The position numbers and the translations under genes are program-made. The notes under the pieces were generated by a model. The model saw nothing but the letters and a program-made list of their open reading frames with translations, searched no databases and had not been told where the DNA came from. 64,000 bases of DNA, taken from Paenacidovorax caeni (GTDB taxonomy: Bacteria; Pseudomonadota; Gammaproteobacteria; Burkholderiales; Burkholderiaceae_C). Shown piece after piece: positions 7,486-16,635 of the stretch (position 1 is the stretch's first letter; every line of letters starts with the position of its first letter). Location: contig NZ_CYIG01000002.1 of assembly GCF_001298675.1 (NCBI RefSeq), forward strand, positions 1 through 64,000, read 5' to 3'.

Positions 7486-8766
7486 ATGTCGAGTAATCCA
7501 GACACCGCAGACACGATGCCCACCGAGAGCGCAGAAGAGCAGGGAAACATCGCCATCATTGGGCGCCAAGCCATCGTTGACGAACGCCGTGCCGTGTTCG
7601 GCTACGAGCTGTTCGACCGCTCCACGGCCCACGATGCGCACACCGCCGCCAGCGATGCAGCGCTGCTGTTCAACGCCCTGTCCTACGCCGACACCGAGAC
7701 CCTGGTCGGGCGCAAGTTGGTTTTCATCAACTGCACGCACGACAGCCTGGCCGGCGGCCACCTGGAGCTGATTCACCCCGACAAAGTCGTGCTGGAAGTG
7801 CCCACGCTGCACGACAAGGCCACGGCCGAGGACATCGCCAGCCGCCTGCCCACCTTCGAGGCCCTGCGCCAGCGCGGCTTTCGCCTGGCGTTCGACCAGC
7901 GCGCGCTGATGCCTCCGTACGTGAGCTGGCTGCAGCACGCCACCTTCATCAAGCTGGACATGGCGGCCTTCCGCCCCGAGCTGTGCGCCCCCCTCGTCAA
8001 GCATGTGCGCCTGCACGCGCCCAAGGCACAGATCGTGGCCGAGAAAGTCGAAACGGCCGAGCAGCACGAGCGCATGTCCCAGCTCGGCGTCAAGCTGTTC
8101 CAGGGCTACTGGTTCGCCAAGCCGTCCATCGTCAAAGCGCAAACCATCCGGCCCTCGCAGGCCACCATCATTCAGCTCATCAACCTGGTGCGCAAACAGG
8201 CCACCACGGCAGAAATCGAAAATCTGCTGAAGAAGGACCCGACGCTGTCCTTCAACCTGCTGCGGTTCATCAACTCATCGGGCTTCGGACTGTCGTGCGA
8301 GATCACCTCGTTCCGCCACGCAGTAATGATCCTGGGGCTGAAGAAGCTGTTCCGCTGGGCCGCGCTGCTGCTCACCACCTCGCGCAAGGATGGCTCGCCG
8401 CCCGCTGTCGGCCAGACCGCCGTGGTGCGCGGGCGCCTGATGGAGCTGCTCGCGGCGGAGCTGCTGCCGCCCGAGGAATGCGACAACGCCTTCGTCGTTG
8501 GCGTGTTCTCCATGCTCGACACCATGCTCGGCGTGCCCATGGAGCGCGCGCTCGAATCGGTGGCCCTGCCCGAGTCGGTGATCGAGGCGCTGCTGCACAA
8601 CAAGGGCGTCTTCGCCCCCTTCCTGGAACTGACCCGCGCTTGCGAAAGTGGCGACGATGCGGCGTTCGCCCGCACCGCAGACGCCCTGCACCTGTCGAAC
8701 CACCAGATCAACATGGCGCACATGAACGCGCTGATCTGGGCCGAGAGCTTGAACGCCGACGAATAA
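7486..8766 (+). CDS. EAL-HDOD signalling protein (second of a tandem pair)
   Basis: This 426-residue protein has the same two-domain plan as its upstream neighbour and is clearly its paralogue; ITSFR, GLKKLFRWAALLLT and VGQTAVVRGRLMELLAAE recur in both. The EAL half is again degenerate (FGYELFDRS, LAFDQRALM, AEKVETAEQ, LFQGYWFAKPSIV). The first ~25 residues are polar, acidic and probably disordered. The 112-base gap before it contains TAAAAT, so it may have its own promoter. HDOD proteins often act in regulatory cascades, but no partner domain is present. Confidence 0.9.
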   Translation: MSSNPDTADTMPTESAEEQGNIAIIGRQAIVDERRAVFGYELFDRSTAHDAHTAASDAALLFNALSYADTETLVGRKLVFINCTHDSLAGGHLELIHPDKVVLEVPTLHDKATAEDIASRLPTFEALRQRGFRLAFDQRALMPPYVSWLQHATFIKLDMAAFRPELCAPLVKHVRLHAPKAQIVAEKVETAEQHERMSQLGVKLFQGYWFAKPSIVKAQTIRPSQATIIQLINLVRKQATTAEIENLLKKDPTLSFNLLRFINSSGFGLSCEITSFRHAVMILGLKKLFRWAALLLTTSRKDGSPPAVGQTAVVRGRLMELLAAELLPPEECDNAFVVGVFSMLDTMLGVPMERALESVALPESVIEALLHNKGVFAPFLELTRACESGDDAAFARTADALHLSNHQINMAHMNALIWAESLNADE

Positions 8767-8802
8767 GCCTGCGCCGCTGCCATGGCAGCGCATGCCTACG
8801 CT

Positions 8803-8856
8803 ACTAAATAGATAGCTGCTTGCGCTTTATGGACGCGTGCTAGAGGCCGATTCGGC
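8803..8856 (-). repeat. dispersed repeat copy between convergent genes
   Basis: On the minus strand it reads CGAATCGGCCTCTAGC, a degenerate centre, then AAAGCGCAAGCAGCTATC. It fills most of the 102-base gap between the second EAL-HDOD gene and xerD, which converge. Confidence 0.75.
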
Positions 8857-8868
8857 ACCGACTCCAGC

Positions 8869-9825
8869 TCACCCCCGTGGATGGTGCTGGGCATGCAGCG
8901 CCTTGAGCCGCTCGCGCGCCACGTGGGTGTAGATGGTGGTGGTGGAAATATCGGCATGCCCCAACAGCAGCTGCACCACGCGCAGGTCGGCACCATGGTT
9001 CAGCAAGTGTGTGGCGAAGGCGTGGCGCAGCGTGTGCGGAGACAGCGGCACGGTGATGCCCGCCAGTTGCGCGTGCTTTTTCACGATGACCCAGAACATC
9101 ACGCGCGTCATGCCCGCGCCACGCTGCGTCACGAACAGGTCGTCGCTCTGCTGCCCGCCGAGGATGGCGCCACGCGCCTCGGCCAGGTAACGCTGCAGCC
9201 ACGCGCGCGCCTCCTCGCCGAACGGCACCAGGCGCTCTTTGCCCCCCTTGCCCAGGACGCGCAGCACGCCTTCGGCCATGCTGAGGTGAAACGTCTTGAG
9301 CGTGACCAGCTCGCTCACGCGCAGGCCGCTGGCATACATCAGCTCCAGCATGGTGCGGTCGCGCAGGCCCAGCGGCTGCCCCACATCGGGCGCAGCCAGC
9401 AGCGCCTCGACCTGGGTCTGCGACAGCGTCTTGGGCACACGCAGCGGCTGGCGCGCAGCCTGCAGGCGCACCGTGGGATCCTGCACCATGCGCTGTTCAC
9501 GCAGTGCCCAGCGGAAAAAGCGCTTGAACACCGTGAGTCGCCGGTTGGCGGTGGTGGCACGGGTTTGGCCATGGCGGTGTGCGAAATAGGCGCTCAGGTC
9601 TGCCTCGCCGGCCTCCAGCAGCCCCCGCCCCTGCGGTGCCAGCCAGCGCGCGAAGGCGCGCAGATCGCTACGGTAGGCCTGCAAGGTATTGCGCGACAGT
9701 CCTTCTTCAAGCCACAGCGCGTCGGCGAAGGCATCGATGCTGGCATCGCTAGCGTCCGGCGCTACAGGCGCTGAAGGCGCTGCAGGCAGCACAGGCGGAC
9801 AGGATTCGGTGCGGGTGGGGTGCAT
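8869..9825 (-). CDS. xerD: XerD-type tyrosine recombinase
   Basis: This site-specific recombinase, with XerC, resolves chromosome dimers at dif. It has an N-terminal SAM-like DNA-binding domain (about 28-115) and a catalytic domain whose residues are all in place: R169 (ASGLRVSEL), K193 (GKGGKER), H264 and R267 (HTLRHAF), H290 (LLGHADIS) and nucleophile Y299 (TTTIYTH). The ATG at 9825 gives 318 residues, about 20 longer than E. coli XerD, with an Ala/Pro-rich start. The surroundings show no integrase context such as attachment sites or phage genes, so the housekeeping XerD reading is preferred. Confidence 0.92.
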   Translation of the reverse strand: MHPTRTESCPPVLPAAPSAPVAPDASDASIDAFADALWLEEGLSRNTLQAYRSDLRAFARWLAPQGRGLLEAGEADLSAYFAHRHGQTRATTANRRLTVFKRFFRWALREQRMVQDPTVRLQAARQPLRVPKTLSQTQVEALLAAPDVGQPLGLRDRTMLELMYASGLRVSELVTLKTFHLSMAEGVLRVLGKGGKERLVPFGEEARAWLQRYLAEARGAILGGQQSDDLFVTQRGAGMTRVMFWVIVKKHAQLAGITVPLSPHTLRHAFATHLLNHGADLRVVQLLLGHADISTTTIYTHVARERLKALHAQHHPRG

Positions 9826-10181
9826 ACGGCACGGGTCCGGCCCGCCAGACCCATCCTGGCGGCCTGCCCGACGCAGATCAAAACCGGCATTCTGCCCTGC
9901 CTGGCCTGGCCCAGACCAGCCGACAGGCAACTCTTATTCACCATGCATCAGCGGTGAGATTTTCAAGAAAATCCCGCTGCTGGCCAGAGAAAATCCGCAG
10001 CGCCCCCCCATACACCCTACTGAATAACCCGGGATTCCCCCTGCCACCGGCTTGCCAGGAACCACGGCCACGGCGATGATGAAACGTTATTGCGTGTGAA
10101 AGCTGCCGCCACGTGGCTGCGGCTCCTCCCTCGGTCGAAATTCACACTTTCAAGCAACGAGAAAATATCTGGAGAAAAGCG
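9826..10181. other. gap between xerD and the hydrolase gene
   Basis: These 356 bases carry the upstream regions of two divergent genes. Two short similar blocks (AAAATCCCGCTGC near 9970 and AAAATCCGCAGCG near 9990) form a loose direct repeat. The A/T content rises from about 10130 toward the hydrolase start. I found no RNA gene or open frame that I can support. Confidence 0.4.
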
Positions 10182-12254
10182 ATGGGATGGAGTGCAACCG
10201 CCATGAAAAAACTGACGGCCTGCTTCTTGCTGGCATGCGGTTTGATCGGCTGTTCCGGCGATACCAAAGCACCCGAAGAGGCCCGGCATTACGATTTTTC
10301 AATGGAAAACGGCACGCTTGAAATGAAAGATGGCGTGCGTCTGGCTGTCACATACTATCGCCCTTCCGCCAAAGCGCCTGGCGAGACTTTCCCGGTGATC
10401 ATGGAGATGCTGCCCTATCGCAAGGATGATTTTTTTGCGCTGGGAGACTACGAATATGGCGCCTACTTTGCCAAGCGTGGTTATGTCGTTGCCCGGGTGG
10501 ACGTTCGCGGCACAGGCGCAAGTGAAGGGAGCATTCCCGTCAGCGAATATTCCGAAGCAGAGATTTCCGATGCCGAGGAACTGATCGCACAGCTATCCCA
10601 AAAGAGCTGGTCCAATGGCAAGGTGGGCATGTACGGCCTTTCATGGAGCGCCTTCAATTCGCTGATGACGGCGCACAGGAAACCGCCGGCACTCAAGGCC
10701 ATCATCGCGGCGCATGGTTCGACGGATCTTTTCTACAACGACGTGCACTACATTGACGGTGCATTGCACATAGATTCCTATGCGCACCAAATCGACACCG
10801 ACAATGCCATGCCGCAAAGCCCGGACTACCGCATTGACGAAAACTACTTCAATAACAGATTCGACAAGGAACCTTGGCTATTCACCTGGCTGCGCCAGCA
10901 ACAGGATGGTGAGTTCTGGCGCAAGGAATCGGTCAAATTCAAAGAACCCCTGGAGGTTCCTGCCTATTTGATCGGTGGTTTGCTCGATGGCTACCGCGAT
11001 TTCGTCATGGAAGTCAGCCATACCGCGAAGGCGCCCGTGATTGCCGAAATTGGGCCATGGAACCATGCATGGCCAGAATACGGCGTGCCCGGCCCCAATT
11101 ACGAATGGCGGCAAAAGGCGCTGCGTTGGTGGGATTATTGGCTCAAAGGCGTCGAAAATGGCATCTTGAATGAGCCGCGCTGGACGACCTTCATGCGCAC
11201 CGGACACGCGCCCGCCACCGACAGGACCACCGTTCCTGGCTTTTGGCGCTGCCACAGGCAGTGGCCGTTGGACGGCAGCAGCACCCTGCGCCTTTATCCG
11301 CACGCCGTGCAAAAACTCGGCGACACCCCTTCACCGCAGGAGAGCACCGACAGCCTGCGCTACCGTGCTGGCGCCGGGATGGCTGCAGGCGGCTGGTGGG
11401 GCGAGCAAACGGGCGACATGGCAGCGGACGATGCCCACAGCCTGGTCTACGACTCGGCCCCGTTGACCGAGGCCATCGACATCATGGGCATGCCGCAAGT
11501 GCGCTTGCGCGTGGCGGCGGATGCCCCCTTCTACCAATGGACGGTGCGCCTGGAGGACGTTGCCCCGGATGGCAAGGTGTCGCTGGTCAGTGGTGCGGCC
11601 ATCAATCCTTCCCAGCGCTTCTCACGCCTTGCGCCCGCAGCGCTGGTACCAGGAGAGCCCACCACGCTGGCCACGTCGATCCATTTCACCACCTGGCGCT
11701 TCCAGCCGGGCCACCGCATCCGCCTGGCCGTTGCCAATGCGCAATTTCCCATGATCTGGCCCAGCCCCACGCCAGGCACCACGCATCTTTTGCTGGGCGA
11801 AAACACATGGCTCGAATTACCAAAAGTCCCTGTGGCCAACGCCACCGATACGGCCTGCACGCTGCCCCCGCCAGAGCCCAGCGATGTCGCGCCTTTTGGC
11901 AGGGAGCTGGAAAAGCACAATCCGGCTTTCAACAGCGTTCGTGATGAAAAAACTGGCGATTCGACATTCACGACGGCCAGTGACATTACCTGGGTCATTC
12001 GCGAAAACAAATACCAATCGCGTGAGTCGTACCGCTGGAGCGTGAATGACGCCACCCCTGCCAACGCCCAATACCATGGCGAACGCACAAACGTATTCAA
12101 CATCGCGGGCAATGAAATAGACCTTGCCACCACAGCGCGCATTGCATCGGATACTGGCTATTTCCACGTTACGTTCACCAAAACCTTGCGTCAAAACGGC
12201 AGCCTGGTGAGGGAAAAAACATGGACAGACCACATCCCGCGCAGGTACCAGTGA
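10182..12254 (+). CDS. CocE/NonD family hydrolase, predicted lipoprotein
   Basis: This is a 690-residue alpha/beta hydrolase of the X-Pro dipeptidyl-peptidase (S15)/cocaine-esterase family. The nucleophile is in GMYGLSWSAFNSL, the acid in GLLDGYRDF and the histidine in GPWNHAWP; the C-terminal jelly-roll domain contains TTWRFQPGHRIRLAVANAQFP. A lipoprotein signal (MKKLTACFLLACGLIGC) predicts a membrane anchor. GGAG lies seven bases before the ATG at 10182; an ATG at 10203 just before the signal is an alternative. The substrate, ester or amide, is unknown. The gene is visibly richer in A/T than its neighbours and uses codons such as AAA, GAA and TTT freely, suggesting transfer. Confidence 0.9.
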   Translation: MGWSATAMKKLTACFLLACGLIGCSGDTKAPEEARHYDFSMENGTLEMKDGVRLAVTYYRPSAKAPGETFPVIMEMLPYRKDDFFALGDYEYGAYFAKRGYVVARVDVRGTGASEGSIPVSEYSEAEISDAEELIAQLSQKSWSNGKVGMYGLSWSAFNSLMTAHRKPPALKAIIAAHGSTDLFYNDVHYIDGALHIDSYAHQIDTDNAMPQSPDYRIDENYFNNRFDKEPWLFTWLRQQQDGEFWRKESVKFKEPLEVPAYLIGGLLDGYRDFVMEVSHTAKAPVIAEIGPWNHAWPEYGVPGPNYEWRQKALRWWDYWLKGVENGILNEPRWTTFMRTGHAPATDRTTVPGFWRCHRQWPLDGSSTLRLYPHAVQKLGDTPSPQESTDSLRYRAGAGMAAGGWWGEQTGDMAADDAHSLVYDSAPLTEAIDIMGMPQVRLRVAADAPFYQWTVRLEDVAPDGKVSLVSGAAINPSQRFSRLAPAALVPGEPTTLATSIHFTTWRFQPGHRIRLAVANAQFPMIWPSPTPGTTHLLLGENTWLELPKVPVANATDTACTLPPPEPSDVAPFGRELEKHNPAFNSVRDEKTGDSTFTTASDITWVIRENKYQSRESYRWSVNDATPANAQYHGERTNVFNIAGNEIDLATTARIASDTGYFHVTFTKTLRQNGSLVREKTWTDHIPRRYQ

Positions 12255-12288
12255 GGTAGGCCCCGCGTTCTTGCGCTACGCTCGCCCG

Positions 12289-13194
12289 GTGAACTATGCG
12301 CAACTGCTTTTCCCGGATTTCTCCCTGATTCTCGGCGGCTACCTCATCTGCCGCTTCACGGCACTCAACCGCGCGGTCTGGCAACCCGTCGAGGGGCTGG
12401 TGTACTACCTGCTGTTCCCGGTGCTGCTGTTCCAGTCCATCGTCAGGAACCCCATCAACGTGCACGAGGCCTCGGGCCTGATGGCCGCCGGACTGCTGCT
12501 GTGCCTGGGGGGCATCGCCCTGGCCTACGCACTGCCCCACCTGCCCGGCATCGGGCAGCACATGCCCGCGCGCACGCATGCCGGCGCAGCGCAGGTGGCG
12601 TTCCGCTTCAACTCCTTCATGGGGTTGGCGCTGGCCGAGCGGGTGGCAGGCAGCCAGGGGCTGCAGATGATCGCCGTGCTCATCGGTGTGTGCGTGCCGC
12701 TGCTCAACGTGGCTGCCGTCTGGCCCATGGCGCGCCAGGGCGAGCACCATTTCCTGCGCGAACTGCTGCGCAACCCGCTCATCATCGCCACGGTCTCTGG
12801 CCTGGCCGCCAACCTGGCGGGCCTGCACATTCCTGGCTGGATGGCGCCGACCGTCTCACGCATCGGCAACGCCGCCCTGGTGCTGGGCCTGATGGCCGCC
12901 GGCGCAGGCATGCAGTGGGGCCACCTGCAGCACACCCGCCTGCTGTCGGTGCTGCTGCTGGGCATACGCCACCTGCTGCTGCCACTGCTGGCCTGGGCCG
13001 TGGCGCACATGCTGGGGCTCGACGCCACGCAGACCACCGTGCTACTGGCCTTCTCGGCGCTGCCCACCGCGTCGAGCTGCTACGTGCTCGCGGCGCGCAT
13101 GGGCTACAACGGCCCGTATGTGGCGGGCCTGGTCACACTCTCCACGCTACTGGCTTTGGCCAGTTTGCCGTTCGCGCTGGGGCTGCCGCGCTAG
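12289..13194 (+). CDS. AEC family transporter (auxin-efflux-carrier type permease)
   Basis: This integral membrane protein of about 301 residues has roughly ten hydrophobic segments and the AEC-family layout: an N-terminal bundle starting NYAQLLFPDFSLILGGYLIC, a charged middle, and a C-terminal bundle ending with a small-residue-rich helix. Members move organic anions or amino acids outward or inward; the substrate cannot be told. I prefer the GTG at 12289; a TTG six codons earlier is also open. It begins 34 bases after the hydrolase gene and may share its transcript, but returns to high GC. Confidence 0.85.
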   Translation: MNYAQLLFPDFSLILGGYLICRFTALNRAVWQPVEGLVYYLLFPVLLFQSIVRNPINVHEASGLMAAGLLLCLGGIALAYALPHLPGIGQHMPARTHAGAAQVAFRFNSFMGLALAERVAGSQGLQMIAVLIGVCVPLLNVAAVWPMARQGEHHFLRELLRNPLIIATVSGLAANLAGLHIPGWMAPTVSRIGNAALVLGLMAAGAGMQWGHLQHTRLLSVLLLGIRHLLLPLLAWAVAHMLGLDATQTTVLLAFSALPTASSCYVLAARMGYNGPYVAGLVTLSTLLALASLPFALGLPR

Positions 13195-13202
13195 CCTGCC
13201 AG

Positions 13203-13262
13203 GTTTCAAGCCAAAAAACGGCTCTAGCCCTTGCTGGTAAAGCGCTAGCAGCTATCAAAAAA
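13203..13262 (+). repeat. full copy of the dispersed repeat between convergent genes
   Basis: It reads GTTTCAAGCCAAAAAACGGC, TCTAGCCCTTGCTGG, then AAAGCGCTAGCAGCTATCAA. It fills the 68-base gap between the AEC transporter gene and the diguanylate cyclase gene, which converge, and abuts the cyclase stop. Confidence 0.85.
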
Positions 13263-16200
13263 TCAGGCTGAAGTGGCCTCTGAATGGTCCTGCGACCACA
13301 CAGTGGACTGGTTGCGCCCATTGCGCTTCGAAGCGTACAGGGCGGCGTCAGCCCGCGCCAGGCAGTCCTGCGCCGAGGCGTCGCCACACTGCATCGCGCA
13401 CACCCCGAGGCTGATGGTGCAGCGGATGTACCCGGCCGTGTCCACCGGCACCGCGCACGCGGCCACCGCCTCGCGCAGGCTTTCGGCGCGCCGGTAGCCA
13501 GCCGCGCCATCGGCATCGGACAGCAGCACGGCAAACTCCTCGCCCCCGAGCCGCCCCACCATGTCGCCCTTGCGCAGCGCCTGGGTGATGACCGCAGCCA
13601 GATGCTTCAGAACGGCATCGCCAGCGGAATGTCCGTAGGTGTCGTTGACGCGCTTGAAGTGGTCGATATCCAGCATGAGCAGGGCCGAGGACGCCACAGT
13701 GCCTGCGCGCAGGCGGCCAATCTCTTCGTCCAGCCGCGCCATGAAGGCGCGGCGATTGGGCACGCCCGTCAGCCCGTCGGTCAGCGCCATGCTCTCCAGC
13801 AGCGACTCGCGCTGCCTGCGCTCGGTCACGTCGTGCAGCACCCAGCACTCGCCGAGGTGGTGTGCGCCGTCGCGCAGGGTGATTTTCTCGACCTCCAGGC
13901 AGCGGCCATCGGGCAGCGACTGCAGCCGCTTGCCCACTGCGGATTCGCTGCGCGCCCCCCAGGCGCCGCCACCAGCCGCATCCGTCAGCGGCGCCAGGCG
14001 GTCAGTCAGTGCGGCGACGGGCCTGCCCACCAGGGATGCGGGCGGGCCCTCCAGCCCCAACACCGCCACCAGCATGCGATTGACGGCCAGCACCTGCCCG
14101 CCAGCCGCGTCGGTCACCAGGATGCCGGCCGGGAAATGCTCCAGGAGCGCCTCAAGCCGGTGCTGCGCCTCACCCAGGGCCGCCTCGGCGCGGTGGCGCG
14201 CATCGGTGTCCATCAGGGTCCAGACGACGTCGCTGGCGGGGTCCTCGGGGTCCAGCGGCGAGCCCAGCATATCGAACCAGTGCGCCTCGTCCTCGCGCGT
14301 GCGCAAGGGCCACTCGGTACGCGCCGTGCCGCACTGCTTGAGCGTTTCGTAGAAACTGCCGAAGCGCGCGAAGCTCTCGTCGCTGGTGTGGACGTCGCGG
14401 AACGAGCGCGCCTGCGTCTGTACCCCAGCCTCGATACCGAACACCTGCGCGGCGCTCTCGTTGGCGTACAGAATCTCGCGTCGCGCGTTGGCCATGACGA
14501 TCAAGGCACCGCTGCGGTCAAACAAGACCTTGATCAAGCGGGACTGCTCCACACGCTGCTGGATGTCGGTATGCGTGCCCAACATGCGCAACGGCGTGCC
14601 CTGCGGCGTGCGCTGCGTGACCTCCCCACGCAACTCGACCCACAGCCAGCCGCCATCGGCCGTCGCCAGGCGCATCTCCACCCGGAAATCGGCCCCGTCC
14701 TCGACATGGCGCTGCAACTGCGCCTGGACGCGCGCCCTGTCTGCCGGGTGCACGCGGCCCATGAACGTGTCGAAAGTGAGCGTGAACGCCCGCGGTGCAA
14801 AGCCGAGCATCTGGTAGCAGCGCGCATCCCACTCCACGCTGGCCGAGGGCCAGTGCCACTGCCATAGCCCGTCGCCCACGGCCCCCACCGTCAGGCGCAG
14901 CCGCTCTTCGCTCAGGCGCGTGGCCTCCTGCATGGCCTGGTCCTGGGTGATGTCGTGGATGTAGCCGTGCCACACCAGGGTTCCGTCCTCCTCCTGCTGC
15001 GGCCGGGCCTGGCCATGCAGCCAGCGCACTTCGCCCTCGGGCGTACAAATGCGGTACTTCTGCTCCCAGGCCTGGCCTGCACGCACGCTCGCCTGCACGG
15101 CGTCCAGCACACGCGGCTGGTCTTCGGGGTGTACGTGGTGCACGAAGTCCACCTCGAACCCGGCCAACGCCTTCGCAGGCACGCCATGCACGGCAAAAAA
15201 TCCGGGGCTGGCATAGGGCACGGTGAGCCGGCCGCCAGAGGCCATACGCACCTGAAACAGCCCCCCGGGCACCTCCTGCGCCAGGCGCCCAAAGCGGCGC
15301 TCCTGCTGCACGCGCAGCCAATCGCTGCGCTGGCGCTGCAGCGCAAGCCAGACCATCACCAACGACCCCAGGACGATGCAGGCCGAGCCCACAGCGTTGC
15401 GCTCCACGCTGCGGGCAATGGCTTCCTCCGCCGAGGCAAATGCCGTGTCGCGCTCCAGCCCGGTACTCACAATGGCGGGATACCCCTCGACCCGGCGCCA
15501 GGCATACAGCCGGTCTGTCCCATCCACTGCGGCCACCACCTCGTAGGTCCCCTGCTTGAGGCCGGGCATGAACAGTTGCAGCCGTTCCGGCGGAAGGGAC
15601 TGGCCCAGCACCGCGTCCTGCGCTTGCGAGCGCGCCAGATAGGCACCATCCTCACGCACCAGCAGTACCACATCGTCGGTGCGATCGAACAGCGTGTGGA
15701 AGTAGCGCCCGATGTAATCCGGGGAAACGGACAGCACCAGAACGCCGACGAACCGACCGTCGCGGTACAGCCCCCGGCTGAGCTGGATGGTCCACTCCTG
15801 CGACACGCGCCCGCGCACGGGCCGGCCAACGAACAGGCCCTGCACCTGCTGGCGCGCATGGACCTGGAAATGCTCGCGGTCACGGATCGAAACCCGCGCC
15901 AGCGGCTTGCCGTGGCGCTCCAGGCTGGAAAACACCACCTGGCCCTCGGCATCGGCCACGGCGATCTGCACCAACGTGCCCTGGGGATAAGCGTCCAGCG
16001 ACGATTGCACCGCGCGCTGAAAATTGCCGCCGCGCCCATCGGCATACTCGCCCGCCAACTGGCGCGATGTGTAGTCGAGCCCGGAAAGCAGCGTCTGCAC
16101 CTGCACCGAGATGGCCTGGGCCATTTGCCCCACACGCAGCCAAGTCTGCTGCGCGGCGTAGCGGCGCTGCGCCTCGTGGCTGTCCAGCAGAACGACCCAG

Positions 16201-16298
16201 TACCCCGCCAGCGCCAGCCAGACGCACAGCACGCCCAGCACCACTGCGATGGTTGCCTGGGTCCAGCGTCCAAACAATGACCGGAACGTGCGCCACAT
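13263..16298 (-). CDS. membrane sensor diguanylate cyclase (dCache, four PAS-like, GGDEF)
   Basis: This 1011-residue enzyme is predicted to make cyclic di-GMP in response to a periplasmic signal. A first membrane helix (about 15-38) is followed by a ~260-residue periplasmic double-Cache-like region and a second helix (302-322). Four PAS-like modules follow (about 335-455, 465-590, 600-715 and 725-840), with WHGYIHDITQDQA and LGTHTDIQQR as typical PAS-to-PAC ends. The GGDEF domain has an intact GGEEF (918-922) and an RKGD inhibitory site (909-912), so it should be active and product-inhibited. GGGGGAAG precedes the ATG at 16298. Confidence 0.92.
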   Translation of the reverse strand: MWRTFRSLFGRWTQATIAVVLGVLCVWLALAGYWVVLLDSHEAQRRYAAQQTWLRVGQMAQAISVQVQTLLSGLDYTSRQLAGEYADGRGGNFQRAVQSSLDAYPQGTLVQIAVADAEGQVVFSSLERHGKPLARVSIRDREHFQVHARQQVQGLFVGRPVRGRVSQEWTIQLSRGLYRDGRFVGVLVLSVSPDYIGRYFHTLFDRTDDVVLLVREDGAYLARSQAQDAVLGQSLPPERLQLFMPGLKQGTYEVVAAVDGTDRLYAWRRVEGYPAIVSTGLERDTAFASAEEAIARSVERNAVGSACIVLGSLVMVWLALQRQRSDWLRVQQERRFGRLAQEVPGGLFQVRMASGGRLTVPYASPGFFAVHGVPAKALAGFEVDFVHHVHPEDQPRVLDAVQASVRAGQAWEQKYRICTPEGEVRWLHGQARPQQEEDGTLVWHGYIHDITQDQAMQEATRLSEERLRLTVGAVGDGLWQWHWPSASVEWDARCYQMLGFAPRAFTLTFDTFMGRVHPADRARVQAQLQRHVEDGADFRVEMRLATADGGWLWVELRGEVTQRTPQGTPLRMLGTHTDIQQRVEQSRLIKVLFDRSGALIVMANARREILYANESAAQVFGIEAGVQTQARSFRDVHTSDESFARFGSFYETLKQCGTARTEWPLRTREDEAHWFDMLGSPLDPEDPASDVVWTLMDTDARHRAEAALGEAQHRLEALLEHFPAGILVTDAAGGQVLAVNRMLVAVLGLEGPPASLVGRPVAALTDRLAPLTDAAGGGAWGARSESAVGKRLQSLPDGRCLEVEKITLRDGAHHLGECWVLHDVTERRQRESLLESMALTDGLTGVPNRRAFMARLDEEIGRLRAGTVASSALLMLDIDHFKRVNDTYGHSAGDAVLKHLAAVITQALRKGDMVGRLGGEEFAVLLSDADGAAGYRRAESLREAVAACAVPVDTAGYIRCTISLGVCAMQCGDASAQDCLARADAALYASKRNGRNQSTVWSQDHSEATSA

Positions 16299-16635
16299 AG
16301 CTTCCCCCCCGCCTACCAACAGCCAGCGAAGCGTGCACTCGCTGCCTCGTTTAAACGATGACACACGACCAAGCTACATGCCAGACCGCGCCTCCCCCTT
16401 GTGCCCAGCCGGCGTTGACAACGACCTGCAGTGGCGACTTACCCTTACCAAAAATGGCAAACACGCTCGAGTATCGCAAACCGCTGCCAAAGCGTGCGTG
16501 CAGGCTCACGGCAACCCTGCCACGGAACCCGTGGCGTGGGCTCTGCGCCTGCCTACGACAGCAGCGCCAGAGGCGCCAGGATGCGGCCCACGCACGCAAC
16601 ACCCAAGCCGTATCGGCCTCTGACAGGCGCCGCCC
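16299..16635. other. gap between the diguanylate cyclase and queG
   Basis: These 337 bases contain the minus-strand leader of the cyclase gene, including a perfect palindrome CGTTTAAACG at 16348-16357 about 50 bases before its ATG. The rest is the 3' flank of queG, without a terminator I can identify. I see no gene. Confidence 0.4.

Noticed and set aside
8869-9825. The tyrosine recombinase as a phage or island integrase.
   Set aside because: Sequence and length fit XerD, there is no tRNA target or attachment site next to it, and no phage genes are nearby.
9957-10000. GATTTTCAAGAAAATCCCGC upstream of xerD resembles the left half of the dispersed repeat.
   Set aside because: The right-half core AAGCGC-AGCAGCTATC is absent, so the likeness is too weak to count.
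12271-12288. TTG start at 12271 for the AEC transporter.
   Set aside because: The extra residues (Arg/Tyr/Ala/Pro) precede a typical AEC N-terminus, and the GTG at 12289 gives a better membrane-protein start.
16365-16630. Small open frames between the diguanylate cyclase and queG on both strands.
   Set aside because: No ribosome binding site, no recognisable domain, and codon use unlike the neighbours.
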